Positions 30,607-33,727 of a stretch of 33,727 nucleotides of DNA are shown here, piece after piece; position 1 is the first letter of the stretch; each line of letters opens with the position of its first letter. Origin of the DNA: SBAX01 sp043806315 (GTDB lineage Bacteria > Planctomycetota > Phycisphaerae > UBA1845); contig JAZDHF010000214.1 in assembly GCA_043806315.1 (NCBI GenBank), positions 1-33,727 of the forward strand, written 5' to 3'. Both the position numbers and the translations under genes were made by a program. Under the pieces are notes generated by a model. The model made no database searches. It saw only the letters and a list, made by a program, of their open reading frames with translations, and was not told where the DNA came from.

Positions 30607-32343
30607 ATGCTGACGCGACTCCGAGTTCGGAACTTCAAGCGATTTGAAGAGGTCGACATCGAACTCGGCCGAGCGGTCGTGCTCATAGGCCCGAACGATT
30701 CGGGCAAAACGACGGCACTCCAGGTTCTGGCGCTGTGGGACATTGGAGTCCGACGCTGGAACGAGAAACGAAAGGGAAAGACCTCGCCAGAGAAAAGGCC
30801 CGGCGTAACCATCAACCGGCGCGATCTGATCTCGATCCCGGTCCCGGACGCCAATCTCCTCTGGCGTAACCTGCACGTCCGGGATGTCAAACAGGTCTGG
30901 GACGAAAAGGAGAGGAAAAACAAGCCCAAAACCGAGAACGTTCGCATTGACGTGATCGTTGATGGAATCACGAACGACCAGGCATGGTCGTGTGGACTTG
31001 AGTTTGATTATGCGAACGAGGAGTCGTTTTACTGTCGTCCGCTTCGCACCGGGAACGGTAATAAGCCTCAACGAATGGATGTTCCGCCGGAGGCGTCGAA
31101 CGTCCGCGTGGCTTATTTGCCGCCGATGTCCGGACTTGCTGCGGTAGAACCCAAATGGGAGCCTGGGCGGATCAATGTGCTTCTTGGAGAGGGTCAAACC
31201 GCACAAGTGCTGCGAAATCTCTGCTTCCAAATCCACTCTCAGTCCGATTCGGCGTCCAATTGGGAAACGCTGGTGGCCGATATACGGCGTCTCTTCGGAG
31301 TGGAGTTACTCCCGCCGACGTACATCGGCGAACGCGGCGAGATCACGATGGCGTACAAGGAACCCGCCGGGACCCGGCTCGACCTGTCGTCGTCCGGGCG
31401 CGGGCTTCAGCAGACGCTCCTGCTCCTGGCGCATTTGTACACGAATCCTCGCACCGTTCTTCTGCTCGACGAACCCGACGCACATCTGGAAATTCTCCGG
31501 CAGCGCCAGATCTACAAGCTGCTGACGGACGTCGCCGACAAGCGAGGTTCGCAGGTCATCGCTGCGAGCCATTCCGAGGTCGTCCTGAACGAAGCCGCCG
31601 ACCGTGATGTCGTCATTGCGTTCGTCGGTCGACCACACCGAGTCGACAACCGCGGGTCGCAGGTCCTCAAGGCTCTGCGCGATTTCGGGTTCGAACAGTA
31701 TTACCAGGCCGAGCAAGCGGGGTGGGTGCTGTATTTGGAGGGCTCGACCGATCTGGCCATTCTTCAAGCCTTCGCCCGGACCCTGGACCACGAATCGCAG
31801 CGTTTCCTGGAGCGCCCTTTTGCGCACTATTGCGGAAATCTTCCGGAGCGAGCCGAGGAGCATTTCTACGCGCTGAGAGAAGCGAAAGACGATCTCGTGG
31901 GGATTGCGATCTTTGATCGCTTGGAGAGGAAACTGAAGCAGGAAACGCCGTTGGCTGAATTGATGTGGAGCCGGCGCGAGATCGAAAACTATGTTTACGA
32001 TGAGGAGGCCTTGCTGGCCTATGCGCGGCGCGATCTTCAGGACGATCTTCTCGGGCGAGCGAGTGTCCAGAAAATGCGAGAATCGCTCCAGGAGATCACC
32101 GAGGCTCTGCAGAGACTGGGGAAACCGGATCCTTGGTCGCCTGACATCAAGGCAAGCAGCGAATTCCTCGAGCCTCTGTTCAAGGCTTTCTTCGAGAAAC
32201 TTGCCTTGCCACTCGGCCTTCGCAAGTCGGACTTTCACATTCTCGCGAGTCTGCTGCCGAAGAACAAGGTTGATCGAGAGGTGATCGAGAAGCTAGACGC
32301 GATTGTGGCGGTGGCACGGAGCGCAAAACCTCGCGTTGACTAG
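30607..32343 (+). CDS. OLD-like ABC-type ATPase with Toprim domain
   Basis: A 578-residue SMC/RecF-like ATPase fused to a Toprim nuclease-type domain, as in OLD-family proteins. LTRLRVRNFKRF opens the fold. Walker A is GPNDSGKTT (28-36), the signature LSSSGRGLQQ (260-269), Walker B VLLLDEPDAH (284-293) and the switch His is in ASHS (320-323). The Toprim part starts at LYLEGSTDLAIL (E378, D382) and continues to IFDRLE (D437, E440), where classical Toprims have DxD, then WSRREIENYV (454-463). OLD-type nucleases act in phage defence (P2 Old, Gabija GajA, PARIS AriA). It begins 10 bases after pyrG and ends 10 bases before a DNA methyltransferase, so a restriction or defence pair is inferred. Confidence 0.85.
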   Translation: MLTRLRVRNFKRFEEVDIELGRAVVLIGPNDSGKTTALQVLALWDIGVRRWNEKRKGKTSPEKRPGVTINRRDLISIPVPDANLLWRNLHVRDVKQVWDEKERKNKPKTENVRIDVIVDGITNDQAWSCGLEFDYANEESFYCRPLRTGNGNKPQRMDVPPEASNVRVAYLPPMSGLAAVEPKWEPGRINVLLGEGQTAQVLRNLCFQIHSQSDSASNWETLVADIRRLFGVELLPPTYIGERGEITMAYKEPAGTRLDLSSSGRGLQQTLLLLAHLYTNPRTVLLLDEPDAHLEILRQRQIYKLLTDVADKRGSQVIAASHSEVVLNEAADRDVVIAFVGRPHRVDNRGSQVLKALRDFGFEQYYQAEQAGWVLYLEGSTDLAILQAFARTLDHESQRFLERPFAHYCGNLPERAEEHFYALREAKDDLVGIAIFDRLERKLKQETPLAELMWSRREIENYVYDEEALLAYARRDLQDDLLGRASVQKMRESLQEITEALQRLGKPDPWSPDIKASSEFLEPLFKAFFEKLALPLGLRKSDFHILASLLPKNKVDREVIEKLDAIVAVARSAKPRVD

Positions 32344-32353
32344 GTTGCCCTCG

Positions 32354-33439
32354 ATGCAGACCGTGCCTCCGATTCGTGCCGACTGTCAGTGGTTGAGCCT
32401 ACGGGGCGTTTCGCGCTTCCCGGCCACGCGCTATCAAGGCAGCAAGCGCAAGCTCGCCGCGGCGATCGTCGAGCAACTGCGCGATCTGGAGTTCACGACC
32501 GTCCTCGACGCCTTCGGCGGCACCGGGGCCGTCGCCTATGCGCTCAAGCAGATGGGAAAACACGTCACCTACAACGACGTCCTGGCTTTCAATCATCAGA
32601 TCGGCTTGGCGCTCATTGAGAGTGATTGCGTACGACTCGGCGACGAGGAGATCGAGTCCATCGGCGTTCGCCGACCCGGCGTGATCTACGGCGATTTCAT
32701 TCAGCGCACCTTCGCGGGAATCTATTTCACCGACGAGGAGAACGAGTGGCTCGACATCGCCGTCGGCAACACCCGCCGAATTGAGAACCGCTACAGTCGC
32801 GCGCTGGCGTGGTTCGCGTTGTTTCAATCGGCCATGGTGAAGCGGCCGTACAATCTCTTCCACCGCAGCAACCTGTACATGCGTACGGCCGACGTGACGC
32901 GGTCCTTCGGCAACAAAGCAACTTGGGACCGCAGCTTCCAGGCCCATTTCCGGCGCTTTGCTAACGAGGCGAATGCGGCCTTGATCGACAGCGGCGGTCT
33001 CTGCCGCGCGATCTGCCGCGACGCCCTGGACGTAGGACCCGGCTTCGATCTTGTCTACATCGACACGCCCTACATCAACCGCACGGGCGTCGGCGTGGAC
33101 TACCATCAGTTCTACCATTTCTTGGAAGGGATGATCCGTTACGACGAATGGCCCGACCGGATCGACCATCGTTTCAAACACCGACCCTTGGCGCGCGTCG
33201 ATCAACCGTGGTCCGATCCGCGGCGCTGCGGCGAGATGTTTCGCCGCCTTTTCGCACGCTTTCGGGATAGCATCCTCGCCGTCTCCTATCGCAGTGACGG
33301 CATCCCATCCGTGGACGAACTTGCAACGATGCTGCGTGAAGTGAAGCGGCACGTCCGAGTCATCGACGGCCCCTTGTACAAGTACGCCCTGTCCACGAAT
33401 TCCAGAAGCAAGGAAGTGCTGCTGATCGGATGTGGTTGA
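32354..33439 (+). CDS. D12-class N6-adenine DNA methyltransferase
   Basis: A 361-residue Dam-like (D12 class) methyltransferase. Motif X is RYQGSKRKL (26-34), motif I (SAM binding) LDAFGGTGAVAYAL (51-64) and catalytic motif IV DTPY (237-240), with Thr in place of the first Pro of DPPY. A large insertion between motifs I and IV (about residues 90-230) should hold the target recognition region; the site cannot be predicted. ATG 32354 is chosen because an in-frame GTG at 32303 would overlap the ATPase gene by 41 bases and adds no conserved sequence. The ATPase-Toprim gene ends 10 bases upstream, so the two are likely coexpressed. No ordinary restriction endonuclease gene is adjacent. Confidence 0.87.
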   Translation: MQTVPPIRADCQWLSLRGVSRFPATRYQGSKRKLAAAIVEQLRDLEFTTVLDAFGGTGAVAYALKQMGKHVTYNDVLAFNHQIGLALIESDCVRLGDEEIESIGVRRPGVIYGDFIQRTFAGIYFTDEENEWLDIAVGNTRRIENRYSRALAWFALFQSAMVKRPYNLFHRSNLYMRTADVTRSFGNKATWDRSFQAHFRRFANEANAALIDSGGLCRAICRDALDVGPGFDLVYIDTPYINRTGVGVDYHQFYHFLEGMIRYDEWPDRIDHRFKHRPLARVDQPWSDPRRCGEMFRRLFARFRDSILAVSYRSDGIPSVDELATMLREVKRHVRVIDGPLYKYALSTNSRSKEVLLIGCG

Positions 33440-33727
33440 CGCATTTTCAGGTGCCGTCCACTTGGCGCGCACTGTGTTGACATGGTCCGGAAACTCGGCT
33501 CGCTCGGAGTAAAGCCCAGCCGTCGCGTCGCCGAACCTTTTTCGGACGCGCCCCCCTATCGTACCGTACCCTAGGGAAAACTCTTAACCCGCATTTCTCA
33601 CCAAGTGTTGCGAGTCGATGCTGGTTGAGCCGAAAACAGAGGTTGGTGGCAGGTTGCGTAGGGAATGCGGCGGGAGGTGGTAGGCTACGCCGCGTTCGGC
33701 GGAGTGGAGGAGGCGGGAAATGCCCCC
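33440..33727 (-). other. Right-edge region with an open minus-strand frame running off the window
   Basis: No complete gene is seen. On the minus strand a frame is open from the window edge (33727) to a TAA at 33584-33586. It ends …LPPHSLRNLPPTSVFGSTSI followed by DSQHLVRNAG, about 47 residues without a start in view. The plus strand of the same DNA also has a short frame from ATG 33618 (MLVEPKTEVGGRLRRECGGR). I do not recognise either as a known family with confidence. The block may be the end of a mobile element or a repeat. Bases 33440-33583 show nothing beyond a CCCTAGGG palindrome at 33569-33576. Confidence 0.25.

Noticed and set aside
32399..33472. 357-codon minus-strand frame over the methyltransferase gene
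   Set aside because: Antisense to a gene with clear motifs X, I and IV.
33477..33482. TTGACA hexamer after the methyltransferase gene
   Set aside because: No -10-like sequence at 16-18 bases downstream on the plus strand.
1..33727. tRNA, rRNA and CRISPR array
   Set aside because: No cloverleaf-like sequence with a TTCGAAT-type T arm, no rRNA-like sequence and no regularly spaced direct repeats were found on reading both strands; a covariance-model scan was not possible here.

Overview
The window reads like a piece of a planctomycete-type chromosome (PVC superphylum; Phycisphaerae or a relative would fit), though this is inference from content rather than a marker gene. The DNA is GC-rich and gene-dense. 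It encodes a Gram-negative outer-membrane sugar enzyme (KdsB), a flagellar switch protein (FliM) and several secreted proteins. A kdsB-pyrG gene order is also known from chlamydiae, from memory. Intergenic DNA carries short repeats, including one whose reverse translation gives NPKRKRG, a phrase I associate with planctomycete genomes. No rRNA, tRNA or CRISPR array was seen.

Layout. 1-2340: an outward-facing consensus promoter, a solo MNT-type nucleotidyltransferase and urocanate hydratase (hutU), all on the minus strand. 2409-7992: a plus-strand lipid or polyene type block with two CrtI/CrtISO-like FAD oxidoreductases, then FabZ-like dehydratase, FabI-like enoyl reductase and a 4'-phosphopantetheinyl transferase joined by 4-bp overlaps. 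A VapBC-like toxin-antitoxin pair with its own promoter and operator sits between the two halves. 8036-14678 (minus): a secreted unknown, fliM, a DUF3037 + HipA-like kinase pair, a decayed REP-type transposase fragment (plus strand), aroA and a rhodanese.

14944-22811 (plus): two tandem secreted TldD/PmbA-family proteins, one with an intact zinc site and one with every metal ligand lost; a LarE sulfur transferase; an orphan GroES; an XRE-ImmA/IrrE pair behind a clear promoter-operator; a BtpA/SgcQ-family TIM barrel; and an S66 LD-carboxypeptidase. 22835-27749: a diadenylate cyclase (minus) divergent from a secreted protein with a possible AMMECR1-like N-terminus and a helical-toroid C-terminus, followed by a polytopic GT-C-like membrane protein. 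The two divergent transcription units appear to share one -10 box.

27904-33439 (plus): kdsB, a divergent long CTP synthase, an OLD-like ABC ATPase with a Toprim domain, and a D12-class adenine DNA methyltransferase. The last two are tightly packed and are the best candidate for an uncharacterised restriction or defence module. The final 288 bases hold no clear gene, but a minus-strand frame runs off the right edge.

The most interesting items are the ATPase-Toprim/methyltransferase pair, the secreted active/inactive TldD-like pair (whose second member has a dispersed inverted repeat built into its signal-peptide region), the AMMECR1-toroid fusion, and compact promoter/operator arrangements in front of the toxin-antitoxin-like cassettes.
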